64,000 nucleotides of DNA, taken from positions 310,001 to 374,000 of the forward strand of contig JAVKTQ010000001.1 of NCBI GenBank assembly GCA_031460455.1, given 5' to 3'. Under the pieces are notes generated by a model. The model was not told the origin of the DNA. It searched no databases and was given only the letters and a program-made list of their open reading frames with translations. The DNA comes from Sporomusaceae bacterium. Its GTDB lineage: Bacteria > Bacillota > Negativicutes > Sporomusales > UBA7701. The position numbers and the translations under genes are program-made. Shown in pieces: positions 33,742-43,660 of this stretch; position 1 is the stretch's first letter, and the number at the start of each line of letters is the position of its first letter.

Positions 33742-33971
33742 GTGTGCTGTGGACGGTGCTGCCGATGGAGCTGGTGCTCGACGGTTTTGAGAAGGGCTCC
33801 GTCTATGAGGAGGCGGAAGTGGCCGGCGCAAAGGTGATGGTGGAAAGGGTGGCGCCTTTTGCGAGCCGCATCGTCCGCTTGCTGTCGACCGCCCCGGACG
33901 ACTACCTGCGCCCCGAACTTCAGCCGGGAACGATGCTGACGTACAAGCCGGCCCTGATGGCGCCCGAATAA
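33738..33971 (+). CDS. ylzJ: YlzJ-like protein
   Basis: A 77-residue protein of the YlzJ family found in endospore formers next to tep[17 protein letters not shown] at the N-terminus and [11 protein letters not shown] near the end are typical. The function is unknown. ATG overlaps the tepA stop (ATGA), suggesting coupled translation. Confidence 0.85.
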   Translation: MSVLWTVLPMELVLDGFEKGSVYEEAEVAGAKVMVERVAPFASRIVRLLSTAPDDYLRPELQPGTMLTYKPALMAPE

Positions 33972-33981
33972 GGACGAGAAG

Positions 33982-34012
33982 GCGCTCCCAATAACAATGG
34001 GAGCGCTTTATT
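33982..34012 (+). terminator. Intrinsic terminator after ylzJ
   Basis: GCGCTCCCA (33982-33990) pairs with TGGGAGCGC (33998-34006), followed by TTTATTT. Confidence 0.88.
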
Positions 34013-34074
34013 TGCGCTGATAATAGAGGATTTCGCCGCCTTGCGGCGAAATTTCACCCTTGAGGTGGTATGTT

Positions 34075-36237
34075 TTGGCTAAATCCCTGTCCGAGCTGAC
34101 GCCTGAGCTGAAGTGCGAACTGTTCGGCATCGCTCTTGTCACCGCCGCCGTCCTGACTCTGGCCAGTCTGGTCGGACTCAATATCGGCCCGGCGGGCGAT
34201 TTTGTCGCCAAAATCCTCCGCTACTCCTTCGGCGCCGGCGCGCCCGTTCTGCCGATCATCGTGCTGGCGGTGGGTTCCCGCTACGTGTGGACGCGCAAAG
34301 CCGTCCATTATTCGCTGCGCTTCTGGGGCCTGATGCTGGTGTACATCACCGCGCTGGCCATCTACCATCATTTCAAAATTCCCGTCGACCGCGAGGTGCT
34401 CCCCGAAAGCCTTACGCCGGGCGGCGGTCTGATCGGCGGCATGGTGTTGTTCTCGCTCCGCAAATTGTTCGGCGTCTCCGGCGGCCTGATAGTGCTGATC
34501 GGCGTCGCTTTGTCCTCGCTGCTGCTGGCGACCGCCTGGTCGATCGGCGGCACGCTGCTCGCCGCCCGCAACAAAGCCGGCAAGGGCCTTGCAACCGCCC
34601 GCGACGCGGTTGCGACTACGCTCGAGAAAGCCCGCGACGAAGCAGCCGCGGACCGGGAACGCAGCTTTTACAACCAGGAGCGCGACGCTCCGCCGGTATT
34701 CGCTCCGCCCACAGCCCCGCCTCCGCTAGCCGTAAAACCGGACATCGAACCTGCGCCCTCGCTCCGTCTGGTCGAAAAACCCGCCCCTCAGCCGCTGCCG
34801 GCGCCGGCGGCGCTTGCCCACTACTCGCTGCCGCCTTTGTCGCTGCTGAGGAAACCGTCTAAAGCGCGGTCTCTCAAGACGACTAAGGAGCTGACCGACA
34901 CCGCCCGGCTGCTGGAAAGTACCCTCGACGATTTCGGGGTTGGCGCGAAAGTGCTCAACGCCTACCAAGGCCCGGCCGTCACCCGCTACGAGCTTGAGCC
35001 GGCCGCCGGCGTGAAGGTGAGCCGCATCGTCAGTCTGTCTGACGATATCGCCCTGAAGCTCGCCGCCCACGGTGTGCGCATGGAGGCGCCCATCCCCGGC
35101 AAGGCCGCCATCGGCATCGAGGTGCCGAATAAGGAGGTTTCCCCCGTGTCGCTCCGCGAGGTCGTCGAAAGCGACGACTTCCAGCGCGGCGTCTCCCGTC
35201 TTACCGTCGCCCTCGGCAAGGATATCGCCGGCCAGCCGATAGTCGCCGACCTGGCGAAGATGCCTCACCTGCTTGTCGCCGGGGCGACCGGCTCGGGTAA
35301 AAGCGTCTGTATCAACACTCTCATTGTCAGCATCCTGTTCAAGGCCCGCCCCGACGAAGTGAAATTCCTGCTCGTCGATCCCAAGATGGTCGAGCTGTCC
35401 AATTATAACGGCATTCCTCACCTGCTGACGCCGGTTGTGACCGACTGCAAGAAAGCCGCCGCGGCCCTCAGATGGGCGGTGGGGGAGATGGAGCGGCGCT
35501 ACGCGCTGTTCGCCGCCGCCGGGGTGCGCGATTTTGCCCGCTACAACGAGCTGCTGCCCGACGAGCGCCTGCCGCTCATCCTCATCATCATCGACGAGCT
35601 TGCCGATCTTATGATGGTCGCCCCGGTGGATGTCGAAGACGCCATTTGCCGCCTCGCCCAGATGGCCCGGGCCGCCGGTCTCCACCTCGTGCTCGCCACC
35701 CAGCGGCCGTCGGTGGATGTCATCACCGGCACCATCAAGGCCAACATCCCTTCGCGCATCTCATTCGCCGTCTCCTCCCAGGTCGACTCGCGCACCATCC
35801 TCGATATGGCCGGCGCCGAGAAGCTGCTCGGCAAAGGGGACATGCTGTTCTACCCGGCGGGTGCTTCGAAGCCGCTCCGCGTCCAGGGCGCCTTTATCGC
35901 CGACAACGAGGTGGAGGAACTGGTGGCCTATCTCAAGGAACAGACCGATCCGGAATACACCGAAGGGGTGACCAACTTCGTCGAGTACGGCGACCGCCAG
36001 GGCCGTGAAACGATGGAGGACGAACTGCTTGAGGAAGCGGTGCGCATGGTGCTGGAAACAGGCCAGGCGTCGGTGTCGATGCTGCAGCGCAAGTTTCGCG
36101 TCGGCTATACCCGCGCCGCCCGGCTGATCGACATGATGGAAGAGATGAAGATTGTCGGCCCTAATATCGGCAGCAAAGCCCGCGAAATTCTCATGACGAC
36201 CGACCAGGTCAACAACCGCTATTTCAACAAGGAGTAG
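34075..36237 (+). CDS. spoIIIE: DNA translocase FtsK/SpoIIIE
   Basis: Septum-located ATPase pumping DNA during division and into the forespore. TTG 34075 lies seven bases after GAGGTGG, giving 720 residues. Four N-terminal transmembrane helices (about 15-165) are followed by a short Pro-rich linker, the alpha domain, the RecA-like motor with Walker A GATGSGKS (about 403-410) and Walker [13 protein letters not shown], and a C-terminal winged-helix gamma domain ([20 protein letters not shown]) that reads DNA polarity sequences. Synteny with tepA-ylzJ favours SpoIIIE, but sequence alone does not separate it from FtsK. Confidence 0.94.
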   Translation: MAKSLSELTPELKCELFGIALVTAAVLTLASLVGLNIGPAGDFVAKILRYSFGAGAPVLPIIVLAVGSRYVWTRKAVHYSLRFWGLMLVYITALAIYHHFKIPVDREVLPESLTPGGGLIGGMVLFSLRKLFGVSGGLIVLIGVALSSLLLATAWSIGGTLLAARNKAGKGLATARDAVATTLEKARDEAAADRERSFYNQERDAPPVFAPPTAPPPLAVKPDIEPAPSLRLVEKPAPQPLPAPAALAHYSLPPLSLLRKPSKARSLKTTKELTDTARLLESTLDDFGVGAKVLNAYQGPAVTRYELEPAAGVKVSRIVSLSDDIALKLAAHGVRMEAPIPGKAAIGIEVPNKEVSPVSLREVVESDDFQRGVSRLTVALGKDIAGQPIVADLAKMPHLLVAGATGSGKSVCINTLIVSILFKARPDEVKFLLVDPKMVELSNYNGIPHLLTPVVTDCKKAAAALRWAVGEMERRYALFAAAGVRDFARYNELLPDERLPLILIIIDELADLMMVAPVDVEDAICRLAQMARAAGLHLVLATQRPSVDVITGTIKANIPSRISFAVSSQVDSRTILDMAGAEKLLGKGDMLFYPAGASKPLRVQGAFIADNEVEELVAYLKEQTDPEYTEGVTNFVEYGDRQGRETMEDELLEEAVRMVLETGQASVSMLQRKFRVGYTRAARLIDMMEEMKIVGPNIGSKAREILMTTDQVNNRYFNKE

Positions 36238-36306
36238 CGCCGATGCTTGAAAAGCCGTCGTTGCGGGCAGAATAAATATGATTTTCCTAGATGTGGTGAT
36301 TGCTTT

Positions 36307-37368
36307 TTGCACAGAGTAATAGATTTGGCTGACGCCCTTAAACTTGACAACCCCATATTCATCGATATGCGCTCGCCGTCGGAATTCACGAACGGCGCCA
36401 TTCCCGGCGCGATCAACATCCCCCTGCTCGACGACGCGGAGCGCGGCGAGGTCGGTACGATTTACAAGCTGACCGGACCGGAGGAAGCCAAGCAGCAGGG
36501 GCTGGCAATCGTGTCCGCCAAGCTGCCGGATTTGGTCGGCAGCATTCGCGCCCATTACCGGAGCGGCCGTGAGGTCGTCGTCTACTGCTGGCGCGGCGGC
36601 ATGCGCTCGAAATCGGTCGTCGGCATCCTCGAAATCATGGGGATTCCGGCGTACCAATTGCTTGGCGGGTACAAGGCCTACCGCCGTTATGTGCTCGAAG
36701 CCCTCGAAGCCTTCGACCTCAAACCGACTGTTGTCACCTTGTGCGGCTCGACCGGCGTGGGCAAAACGACGCTGCTCTCGCTCCTCAAGGAACAAGGTGT
36801 GCCGGTTATCGATCTTGAAAAGCTCGCCAACCACCGCGGTTCGGTGTTCGGCAGCGTGGGACTCGGCAAACCGGCTACCGCCCAGAATTTCGACGCTCTC
36901 ATCCTCCGGGAACTGATCCGTTATAACGACGCGCCCTATATACTGGTGGAGTGCGAGAGCAAGCGCATCGGCAATGTCTACACGCCTGAGGCGCTGTTCG
37001 CGGCCATGAAGAAGGGGCCGAAGATTCTCGCCTACGCCGATATCGAGACAAGGGTCACGCGTCTTATCGAAGAATACCTCGATGTTTACAACTCCCGCCG
37101 CGACGAAATCCACGCCAGTATCCTGGCGCTGCGCAAACGCCTCGGGGCGGCCAAGACCGACCGGCTGTTGGCCGCCTTTGCCGCCGACGAGGTGCGGGAT
37201 GTCGTCCGCACTCTGTTGACCGATTATTACGATCCGCTGTACGGTTACGAAGCGGCCGATTCCGCCGACTATGCCTTTAAGGTCGACGCCGCGGACTTTT
37301 CCCGGGCGGCGGCCGGTATAATAGATTATCTCAATACTCTAAGGGGGGATATCCGTTGCCGACAGTAG
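36307..37368 (+). CDS. mnmH: tRNA 2-selenouridine synthase MnmH (SelU)
   Basis: Converts 2-thiouridine at the wobble position of tRNAs to 2-selenouridine using selenophosphate. A rhodanese domain (1-~125) with the active cysteine in VVVYCWRGGMRS (about residue 95) is fused to a P-loop domain with GSTGVGKTT (about 147-155) and the LANHRGSVFG signature. Start TTG 36307 gives 353 residues and matches the family opening; an in-frame TTG at 36247 would add 20 residues that look non-coding. The end overlaps rodZ by 13 bases. Its presence implies selenophosphate synthesis elsewhere in the genome. Confidence 0.9.
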   Translation: MHRVIDLADALKLDNPIFIDMRSPSEFTNGAIPGAINIPLLDDAERGEVGTIYKLTGPEEAKQQGLAIVSAKLPDLVGSIRAHYRSGREVVVYCWRGGMRSKSVVGILEIMGIPAYQLLGGYKAYRRYVLEALEAFDLKPTVVTLCGSTGVGKTTLLSLLKEQGVPVIDLEKLANHRGSVFGSVGLGKPATAQNFDALILRELIRYNDAPYILVECESKRIGNVYTPEALFAAMKKGPKILAYADIETRVTRLIEEYLDVYNSRRDEIHASILALRKRLGAAKTDRLLAAFAADEVRDVVRTLLTDYYDPLYGYEAADSADYAFKVDAADFSRAAAGIIDYLNTLRGDIRCRQ

Positions 37369-38132
37369 GCGAGCTCCTGCGGGCCGAGCGGGAAAAGCAA
37401 AATTTGACCGTCAAGGATATCGAGAAAGCTACCAGCATTCGCGCTATCTATATCCAGGCGATCGAGGACGGCAAGTATGACGTGCTGCCGGGAGAAGTGT
37501 ACCTCAAGGGCTTTATTCGTAATTACGCGTCCTTCCTCGGGCTCAATCCCCAGCAGGCGCTCGATGTTTACCGCGAAAGCCTGGCTCCCCAGCCGCAGGC
37601 TCCCCAGGCCGCTGCGCCTGCAGCGCCTGCCCCGTCCGCCATGCCGCCTAAGGTGGAGGCCGGCCGGGAGGAGGAGAAGAGCGGTTCGCTCGGCCGTTGG
37701 GTGATGGTCCTGGTGGTGTTGGCTGTCATCGCCGGCGCCGCCTGGGCGGTCTTCAACCACCTGAACCAACCGCCCGCCCCGCAGCCCAAACCGCCCCAAG
37801 TCCAGGTCCAGCCCGCACCGGCACCGGCACCGGCGCCCGCGCCCCAGAAAACGCCCGCTCCCGCCCCGGCGGCAAGGCCGATCGTGGTCGTCGCCAAGTA
37901 CACCGCCGACTGCTGGACTCGCGTGACCGCCGATGATCGCGAGTTGTACGAAGGCATCCCGCGGGTTGGGGAGACCTTCACCTGGAACGCCAACCAGACG
38001 ATGACCGTCCACCTCGGCAACGCCGCCGGCGTCGATCTCACCTACAACGGCCAGCCCCAGGGGCGGCTCGGCGGGGACGGAGACGTAATAAGCAAGACTT
38101 TCACCGTAAATACTACCGGTACGCAGAGATGA
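37356..38132 (+). CDS. rodZ: RodZ-like helix-turn-helix membrane protein
   Basis: 258 residues from TTG 37356, seven bases after AAGGGGGG. An N-terminal HTH_25 domain (GELLRAEREKQNLTVKDIEK to about residue 70), a linker, a single transmembrane helix (WVMVLVVLAVIAGAAWAVF, about 114-132), a Pro/Ala/Gln-rich periplasmic spacer and a C-terminal DUF4115 beta domain (about 175-258). RodZ links MreB to the wall machinery. In B. subtilis the ymfM homologue lies between spoIIIE and cinA-recA, which fits. Confidence 0.87.
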   Translation: MPTVGELLRAEREKQNLTVKDIEKATSIRAIYIQAIEDGKYDVLPGEVYLKGFIRNYASFLGLNPQQALDVYRESLAPQPQAPQAAAPAAPAPSAMPPKVEAGREEEKSGSLGRWVMVLVVLAVIAGAAWAVFNHLNQPPAPQPKPPQVQVQPAPAPAPAPAPQKTPAPAPAARPIVVVAKYTADCWTRVTADDRELYEGIPRVGETFTWNANQTMTVHLGNAAGVDLTYNGQPQGRLGGDGDVISKTFTVNTTGTQR

Positions 38133-38184
38133 CGATGAAGGCTGTGGATAACAGCCTTCATTAATTTGACCGACGGAGCGGACA

Positions 38185-40083
38185 ATGAACAACGATTTTC
38201 TGCCGATATCCAAAGCGGATATGGACAAACGCGGCTGGGACAGGCTCGATTTCCTGTTCGTCAGCGGCGACGCCTATGTAGACCACCCCAGCTTCGGCCC
38301 GGCGATTATCGGCAGGCTGCTGGAGAAGTCGGGCTGGCGCGTGGGCATCATCGCCCAGCCCGACTGGCGGTCGACCGACGCCTTCAAAGCCCTCGGCAAG
38401 CCGCGCCTGGCGGTGCTTGTCTCGGCCGGCAACCTCGATTCCATGCTCAGCAAGTATACCGCCGCCCGGCGGTTCCGCTCGGACGACGATTATTCTCCCG
38501 GCGGCCGGGCCGGCCTCCGTCCGGAACGGGCCACCCTCGTGTACGCCAGCCGCATCCGCGAGCTGTGGAAGGATGTGCCGCTCGTTATCGGCGGCATTGA
38601 GGCCAGTCTGAGGCGTTTCGCTCATTACGACTACTGGTCGGACAGCGTGCGCCGCTCCATCCTGGTCGACAGCAAGGCCGATCTGTTGGTTTACGGCATG
38701 GGGGAGAAGCAGATCAAGGAGCTTGCCGCCCAGCTTGCCGCCGGCATCCCGGTTTCGGCCATCCGCGACGTGAAGGGCACCTGCTACCGGGCGTCTTCCC
38801 TGGAACATTTGTGGAATTATGCGGAGATTCCCGCGTTCGAGGCGGTCAGCGCCAGCAAGCGGGATTTCGCCGCCGCCTTTAAGCTGCAGTATGACGAGCA
38901 GGATCCCATCCGCGGCAAAACGGTGGTCCAGCCTCACGGCGGCGAGTATGTGGTGCAAAATCCGCCGGCCGACCCGCTGACGACCGCCGAGATGGACGAA
39001 ATCTACGATCTGCCATACAGGCGGACGTATCACCCGGTATATGCCGCAGCCGGCGGCGTGCCCGCCATCCAGGAGGTAAAGTTCAGCCTGGTCAGCCACC
39101 GTGGCTGTTTCGGCGGGTGCTCGTTCTGCGCCATCGTCTCCCACCAGGGGCGGATAATCCAGACCCGCAGCGCCGAATCGATCCTGCGCGAAGCGGCGCT
39201 ACTGACCGAGTTGCCTGATTTCAAGGGCTATATTCACGATGTGGGCGGGCCGACCGCCAACTTTCGCCTGCCCGCCTGCCGGTTTCAAGCCGAGCGCGGC
39301 GCCTGCAAGGACCGCCGTTGCCTCCATCCCGCGCCGTGCGCCAACCTCGACGCCGGCCACGGCGACTACCTGTCGCTCCTCAGGTCGCTCAGGCAGCTGC
39401 CGAAGGTAAAGAAGGTTTTTATTCGTTCGGGCATCCGCTACGATTACCTGCTCGCCGAGGGCGGCGACGAGTTTTTGCGCGAACTCTGCCAGCACCATGT
39501 CAGCGGCCAGCTTAAAATCGCCCCTGAGCATATTGCTCCCCAAGTTACCCGCCTGATGGGCAAACCGGGCAAGGAGGTATATCTGAAGTTCGCGGACGCC
39601 TTCCGCCGCATGAACGCCGAACTTGGCAAGGAACAGTACCTCGTGCCTTACCTGATGTCGAGCCATCCCGGCTCCGGCCTGCGCGAGGCGGTCGAACTGG
39701 CCGAGTTTCTGCGCGATATGGGCTATCACCCCGAGCAGGTCCAGGATTTCATCCCCACCCCCGGCAGCCTTTCCACCTGTATGTACTACACCGGTCTCCA
39801 CCCGCTGACCGGCGAAAAGGTGCATGTTGCCAAGGACCCGCGCGAAAAGCGGCTCCAGCGGGCCCTTCTACAGTACCGCGACCCGAAGAACTATCCGCTG
39901 GTGCTGGAGGCGCTGACGAAGGCCGGCCGCCAGGATCTCATCGGTTTTGACGACAAATGCCTCATAAGGCCGCCGCGGCAGCCAGGGGGGCGGCCGCAAG
40001 GACCGCCGGCGAAGAAGGCCCGCACCCTGCCGCCTGGCCGCGGCAAGGGTAAACGGGAAACGAAAAGAGCCAGGGTACGCTGA
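38185..40083 (+). CDS. YgiQ-family radical SAM protein
   Basis: 632 residues. The N-terminal half is the UPF0313/YgiQ-specific domain ([40 protein letters not shown]). The radical SAM [4Fe-4S] motif is CFGGCSFC (about 308-315), followed by the barrel with [10 protein letters not shown] and a second conserved cysteine group in [12 protein letters not shown]. The basic, Pro-rich tail is typical. The substrate and reaction are not established for the family. The stop codon lies inside the following hairpin. Confidence 0.9.
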   Translation: MNNDFLPISKADMDKRGWDRLDFLFVSGDAYVDHPSFGPAIIGRLLEKSGWRVGIIAQPDWRSTDAFKALGKPRLAVLVSAGNLDSMLSKYTAARRFRSDDDYSPGGRAGLRPERATLVYASRIRELWKDVPLVIGGIEASLRRFAHYDYWSDSVRRSILVDSKADLLVYGMGEKQIKELAAQLAAGIPVSAIRDVKGTCYRASSLEHLWNYAEIPAFEAVSASKRDFAAAFKLQYDEQDPIRGKTVVQPHGGEYVVQNPPADPLTTAEMDEIYDLPYRRTYHPVYAAAGGVPAIQEVKFSLVSHRGCFGGCSFCAIVSHQGRIIQTRSAESILREAALLTELPDFKGYIHDVGGPTANFRLPACRFQAERGACKDRRCLHPAPCANLDAGHGDYLSLLRSLRQLPKVKKVFIRSGIRYDYLLAEGGDEFLRELCQHHVSGQLKIAPEHIAPQVTRLMGKPGKEVYLKFADAFRRMNAELGKEQYLVPYLMSSHPGSGLREAVELAEFLRDMGYHPEQVQDFIPTPGSLSTCMYYTGLHPLTGEKVHVAKDPREKRLQRALLQYRDPKNYPLVLEALTKAGRQDLIGFDDKCLIRPPRQPGGRPQGPPAKKARTLPPGRGKGKRETKRARVR

Positions 40084-40092
40084 CCCTGGCTC
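40067..40092 (+). terminator. Hairpin overlapping the end of the YgiQ gene
   Basis: GAGCCAGGGT (40067-40076) pairs perfectly with ACCCTGGCTC (40083-40092); the TGA stop is in the loop. No T run follows, and repeat copy 3 begins directly afterwards. Confidence 0.55.
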
Positions 40093-40093
40093 C

Positions 40094-40216
40094 AGACTGT
40101 CGATAAAGGCCCATCTGCGGCGTTGCTCCTCAGAGCGCTTGCTTGCGTACGTCCCAAAGTACGCGCGCGGCGCGCTCTTCCGGTGCGCCTCGCATCTGGG
40201 CCTTTCTCACCAGTCT
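40094..40216. repeat. Dispersed hairpin repeat, copy 3
   Basis: Reverse orientation relative to copies 1 and 2. Outer arms AGACTG/CAGTCT (40094-40099, 40211-40216) and AAAGGCCCA/TGGGCCTTT (40105-40113, 40197-40205) pair exactly. The core ATCTGCGGCGTTGCTCCTC (40113-40131) is the exact reverse complement of the 19-base core of copies 1 and 2. It lies between convergent genes. Confidence 0.9.
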
Positions 40217-40233
40217 GACTTTATTGCGTATGT

Positions 40234-40644
40234 CTATTTTTTTGCGTCGTTTGCCGCCGGCGGATAAAAGACGGCGCGGCTTTTGGCGGAGAGCAGGCAT
40301 ATGGCTGACAGTCCATAGAGCACGACGGTGACCATGCCTTCGAGCAGGTTGATGTATAGCATCATAATCCCGCCCTGGATCACCATGAGAATGGCGATGA
40401 CGAGCGCGAGGAAGCGCGCTTTGCGGTTGACTTTTAGCAAGCCGACCGTCGAGAGGCTGTACAGGATGGCGGCGAGAACGTGGAAGGGCACGGTGGTCAT
40501 TTGCTGTTGAGCGATTAAGGTGCCCAGGGCGAAGATATTGGCAAAGGCCTGCAGCGCCATGAAGATGGCGACGGCGATTATCCCCCCCGTCAGCCTGGGG
40601 TCGAAAAACCTGAACCAGAAGGGTCGGTACTGCACGGCTACCAC
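40234..40644 (-). CDS. Integral membrane protein of unknown function
   Basis: 136 residues with four predicted transmembrane helices (about 20-45, 50-70, 75-98 and 100-118) and a cytosolic tail. The opening YRPFWFRFFDPRLTGG precedes the first helix. There is no recognised family motif. It is the only leftward gene between spoIIIE and cinA. Confidence 0.65.
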   Translation of the reverse strand: MVAVQYRPFWFRFFDPRLTGGIIAVAIFMALQAFANIFALGTLIAQQQMTTVPFHVLAAILYSLSTVGLLKVNRKARFLALVIAILMVIQGGIMMLYINLLEGMVTVVLYGLSAICLLSAKSRAVFYPPAANDAKK

Positions 40645-40740
40645 TGCCTTTCCTGTTTCTTGTCGCCCCTATTATACATTAATTGCGCCTTTGTTGGGAA
40701 TAACTTTAACGCGATTACTTGACGGAGATGGGGGAGAACC

Positions 40741-41136
40741 ATGGGCCACAGCCAGCCGTACCTGCAGGCCGCCTTGCTGTGCGAGGGGGTGACTACCGAC
40801 AGCGAAGGCCACCACGACATCCATAACGAATTCACCCAGTACACGATGGGTTATTCCCAGCCCTTCACCATCCTGACCATCTGGCGGGGCGGCGCGGGCG
40901 GAGACACCGATTGGTACAGGGAGAGAAGCGAAATCGTCGCCCCCGACGGCCGGATAGTGGCGAGCGGCGATAACGGCCCCTTTACGCTGGCCGACGCCAG
41001 CTACCGCCAGGTGAACAGCCTGCTGCTGGAGGATGTCGATTTCACCCACGACGGCACCTACGAGGTGCGGGTTACGCTTACCGACTCACGGGAAAACGTA
41101 GTGGCTTCCGCATCTTATCCGCTGACGGTGGTATAA
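40741..41136 (+). CDS. Conserved beta-rich protein, resembling the DUF6941 type
   Basis: 131 residues, no signal or membrane segment. The sequence opens with YLQAALLCEGVTTDSEG, and a middle block FTILTIWRGGAGGDTDWYRE and the closing GTYEVRVTLTDSRENVVA suggest a beta-sandwich. The pattern reminds me of DUF6941 proteins, whose function is unknown; I hold this loosely. ATG is preceded by GGAGATGGGGGAG. Confidence 0.55.
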   Translation: MGHSQPYLQAALLCEGVTTDSEGHHDIHNEFTQYTMGYSQPFTILTIWRGGAGGDTDWYRERSEIVAPDGRIVASGDNGPFTLADASYRQVNSLLLEDVDFTHDGTYEVRVTLTDSRENVVASASYPLTVV

Positions 41137-41172
41137 ATGCCACCGTTTTCGTCTGCAGCTAGGATTTTTCAG

Positions 41173-41201
41173 TTGCGCGCCGAATAGATACAGGGTATAG
41201 T
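41173..41201 (+). promoter_or_regulatory. Possible promoter of the solute-binding protein gene
   Basis: TTGCGC (41173-41178) and TATAGT (41196-41201) with a 17-base spacer, 46 bases before the start codon. Confidence 0.45.
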
Positions 41202-41246
41202 AGTTAAGACCGTTAACTAATATTTTATGCGCTGGAGGCACATTTC

Positions 41247-42278
41247 ATGCGGCGTTATTTACCGCTGCTCCTTATATCGTTCCTGCTCGTGGTCGCTGCC
41301 GTGGCCGGCACCTTCCTCGCCGGCCAGGCCAGCAGGCAGAGCCCGGAGAATGTCAAAACTATCGTCGTTTACGCGAGTATCCCGGTCGATCAGGCTGCCG
41401 CCCTCGCCCAGGAGTTCGAAAAAACGGCCGGCGTCCGCGTCAGTATCGTGCCGCTGGCGTCAGCCGACCTGTTTGTCAAGCTAAAGACGGAACAAACCGC
41501 CCCGCGGGCCGATGTCGTGCTGGCGGGCGTCGCCACGCTTGACGCGGCCAAAAACTCAGGTCTCCTGGCCGCTTACTCCTCGGTCCAGACCGATATTATC
41601 CCGGCGCGCTTCAGCGAGGAAAACGACCTCTGGACCGGGCTGTGGTACGACCCTATCGTTTTCGCCGCCAATCGCGATTTCCTCAAGAAACTGCCCCAGC
41701 CGCCGGCAAAGTGGGCCGATTTGCCGCAAACGGCCGGCGTCCGCTTTGTTATGACAGATTTTCTCGTCGCCGACCAGGCCGCCAACCTTCTTTATTCGAT
41801 GGCGGCCGCCAAGGGGGAGGAAGAGACCCTGGCCTATATGGCCAAGCTTCACCCCGCCGTCGCACAGTACGCCAAATTTCTGGCTACCCCGTCGCGCATG
41901 ACCGGCCTCGGCGAGGCCGATATCGCCATAACGGTCCAGAGCGAAGCTATCCGTTATATCAATGACGGTTTCCCGTTGCAGATTATCGTGCCCGCCGACG
42001 GCACGGCGATAAGCATCACCGGCGCCGCTTTGACGGCGGGCGCCCCCCAGGCGGTCGAAGCCGGCAGGTTTATCGACTGGCTGACAGGCGACGACGCCCA
42101 GATGGTGCTGATGAAGAATAAGGTTTTCTTAATCCCCACGAACCCGGAGAACGCATTCGCCAAAGATAACAACGCCAGGAAGATCATGCCGTTTCCGGCC
42201 AAGGCCGTTCTTTCTCCCGATCAGAAAACCAAATTGCTGGACAAGTGGGTGCAAACGGTGCGCCTCAGCCCACGCTAG
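41247..42278 (+). CDS. Extracellular solute-binding protein (family 1, iron(III)-binding-like)
   Basis: 343 residues with an uncleaved-looking N-terminal hydrophobic anchor (about 7-29, no lipobox cysteine). The bilobal binding fold begins at TIVVYASIPVDQAAALAQEFEKTAGVRV, with VVLAGVATLDAAKNSGLLAAY and LWTGLWYDPIVFAANRDFL as in Fe3+/AfuA-type binding proteins. No permease or ATPase gene is adjacent, so its transporter or signalling partner is elsewhere or absent. The gene ends 18 bases before the rimO start. Confidence 0.85.
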   Translation: MRRYLPLLLISFLLVVAAVAGTFLAGQASRQSPENVKTIVVYASIPVDQAAALAQEFEKTAGVRVSIVPLASADLFVKLKTEQTAPRADVVLAGVATLDAAKNSGLLAAYSSVQTDIIPARFSEENDLWTGLWYDPIVFAANRDFLKKLPQPPAKWADLPQTAGVRFVMTDFLVADQAANLLYSMAAAKGEEETLAYMAKLHPAVAQYAKFLATPSRMTGLGEADIAITVQSEAIRYINDGFPLQIIVPADGTAISITGAALTAGAPQAVEAGRFIDWLTGDDAQMVLMKNKVFLIPTNPENAFAKDNNARKIMPFPAKAVLSPDQKTKLLDKWVQTVRLSPR

Positions 42279-42296
42279 CGGAAAGGGGGGGCATTT

Positions 42297-43622
42297 CTGA
42301 AAGCAGGATTCATCAGCCTCGGCTGCGCGAAGAACCTCGTCGATACCGAGGTTATGCTCGGCCTCCTGGCCGCGCGTCAGATAGAAATAACCGACGATCC
42401 GGGCGAGGCCGAGATCATAATCGTCAACACTTGCAGCTTCATCGACTCCGCTAAGGAGGAGTCGGTCGCCACAATCTTGCAGGCGGCCGATTACAAGCAG
42501 GACGGCGATTGCCGGGCACTGATCGTCGCCGGCTGCCTCGGCCAGCGCTACCGTCAGGAGCTGCTTGACGAACTGCCGGAGGTAGACGCCATTGTCGGCA
42601 CCGGCGCCTGGCATCGTATCGGCGAGGCGATCGACGCCGCCCTCGCCGGCCGCCGCGTCGTAATCGCCGGCGACAGCGAGACGATCTACGATCATACCAT
42701 GCCCCGGCTGGTAACCACACCGGCCTATAGCAGCTATGTCAAAATCGCCGAGGGCTGCAGCAATTGCTGCTCTTACTGCGTTATCCCCCGGCTGCGCGGC
42801 AAGTTCCGCAGCCGTCCGATCGAGTCGGTGGTCGCGGAGGTCGAACGCCTTGTCGCCCAGGGAGCGAAGGAAATCAGCCTGATCGCCCAGGACACCACCA
42901 GCTATGGCCGCGATCTGTACGGCCAGCCCCGCCTCGCCGAGCTTCTGCGGGCGCTCGTCAAGGTGGAAGGGCTGGTGTGGCTGCGGCTGCTGTACTGCTA
43001 CCCGCGTTATTTCAGCGACGAACTGATCGACCTCATCGCCGCCGAACCGAAAATCTGCAAATACGTCGATCTGCCCCTCCAGCACGCCCACGACGATATC
43101 CTCACCGCTATGAACCGGCGCGACAGCCGCACCGACATCGAGCGGCTGCTGGCGAAGCTCCGCGCCGCCCTTCCCGGCGTCGCCATCCGCACGTCGTTTA
43201 TCGTCGGCTTCCCCGGCGAGACCGAGGAGCACTTCGCCGCCCTCCGCGATTTCATGACCGCGCAGCGGTTCGACCATGTCGGCGTCTTTACTTACTCGCA
43301 GGAGGAAGACACCGTCGCCGGCCGGCGCCCAGACCAGGTCGCCGACGAGGTCAAACAGGAACGCTATCACGCGCTCATGGCTATTCAGGCCAAGATTTCC
43401 GAAGAGATCGGCTCCGCCCTCGCCGGCAAAGTGCTCGATGTCCTGGTTGAAGGGGTGGAGGAGGACGGGGTGGCCCGCGGCCGTTCCTACCGCGAAGCTC
43501 CCGATGTCGACGGGCGCGTCTATGTGGAGAACGCCGCCGCCGGTCCGGGGGAATTCGTAAAGGCCCGTGTTGTCCAGGGCTTCGCTTACGATCTGCTGGC
43601 GGAGCGAACCGAAGAAGAATAA
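42297..43622 (+). CDS. rimO: Ribosomal protein S12 methylthiotransferase RimO, CTG start
   Basis: Radical SAM enzyme that methylthiolates an aspartate of ribosomal protein S12. The N-terminal cluster domain has cysteines in SLGCAKNLVDTE, NTCSFIDSAKEES and AGCLGQRY; the radical SAM motif is CSNCCSYC (about 154-161), and a TRAM domain ends the protein. The frame is closed by the stop of the preceding gene at 42278, and the only plausible initiator upstream of the first cluster cysteine is CTG 42297, seven bases after AAAGGGGGGG. Starting at the first ATG (42354) would delete that cysteine. Length from CTG is 441 residues, as expected. Confidence 0.93.
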   Translation: MKAGFISLGCAKNLVDTEVMLGLLAARQIEITDDPGEAEIIIVNTCSFIDSAKEESVATILQAADYKQDGDCRALIVAGCLGQRYRQELLDELPEVDAIVGTGAWHRIGEAIDAALAGRRVVIAGDSETIYDHTMPRLVTTPAYSSYVKIAEGCSNCCSYCVIPRLRGKFRSRPIESVVAEVERLVAQGAKEISLIAQDTTSYGRDLYGQPRLAELLRALVKVEGLVWLRLLYCYPRYFSDELIDLIAAEPKICKYVDLPLQHAHDDILTAMNRRDSRTDIERLLAKLRAALPGVAIRTSFIVGFPGETEEHFAALRDFMTAQRFDHVGVFTYSQEEDTVAGRRPDQVADEVKQERYHALMAIQAKISEEIGSALAGKVLDVLVEGVEEDGVARGRSYREAPDVDGRVYVENAAAGPGEFVKARVVQGFAYDLLAERTEEE

Positions 43623-43660
43623 TACCGGATGTCATTCGAAATGTTATTGGCCCGTTCATG

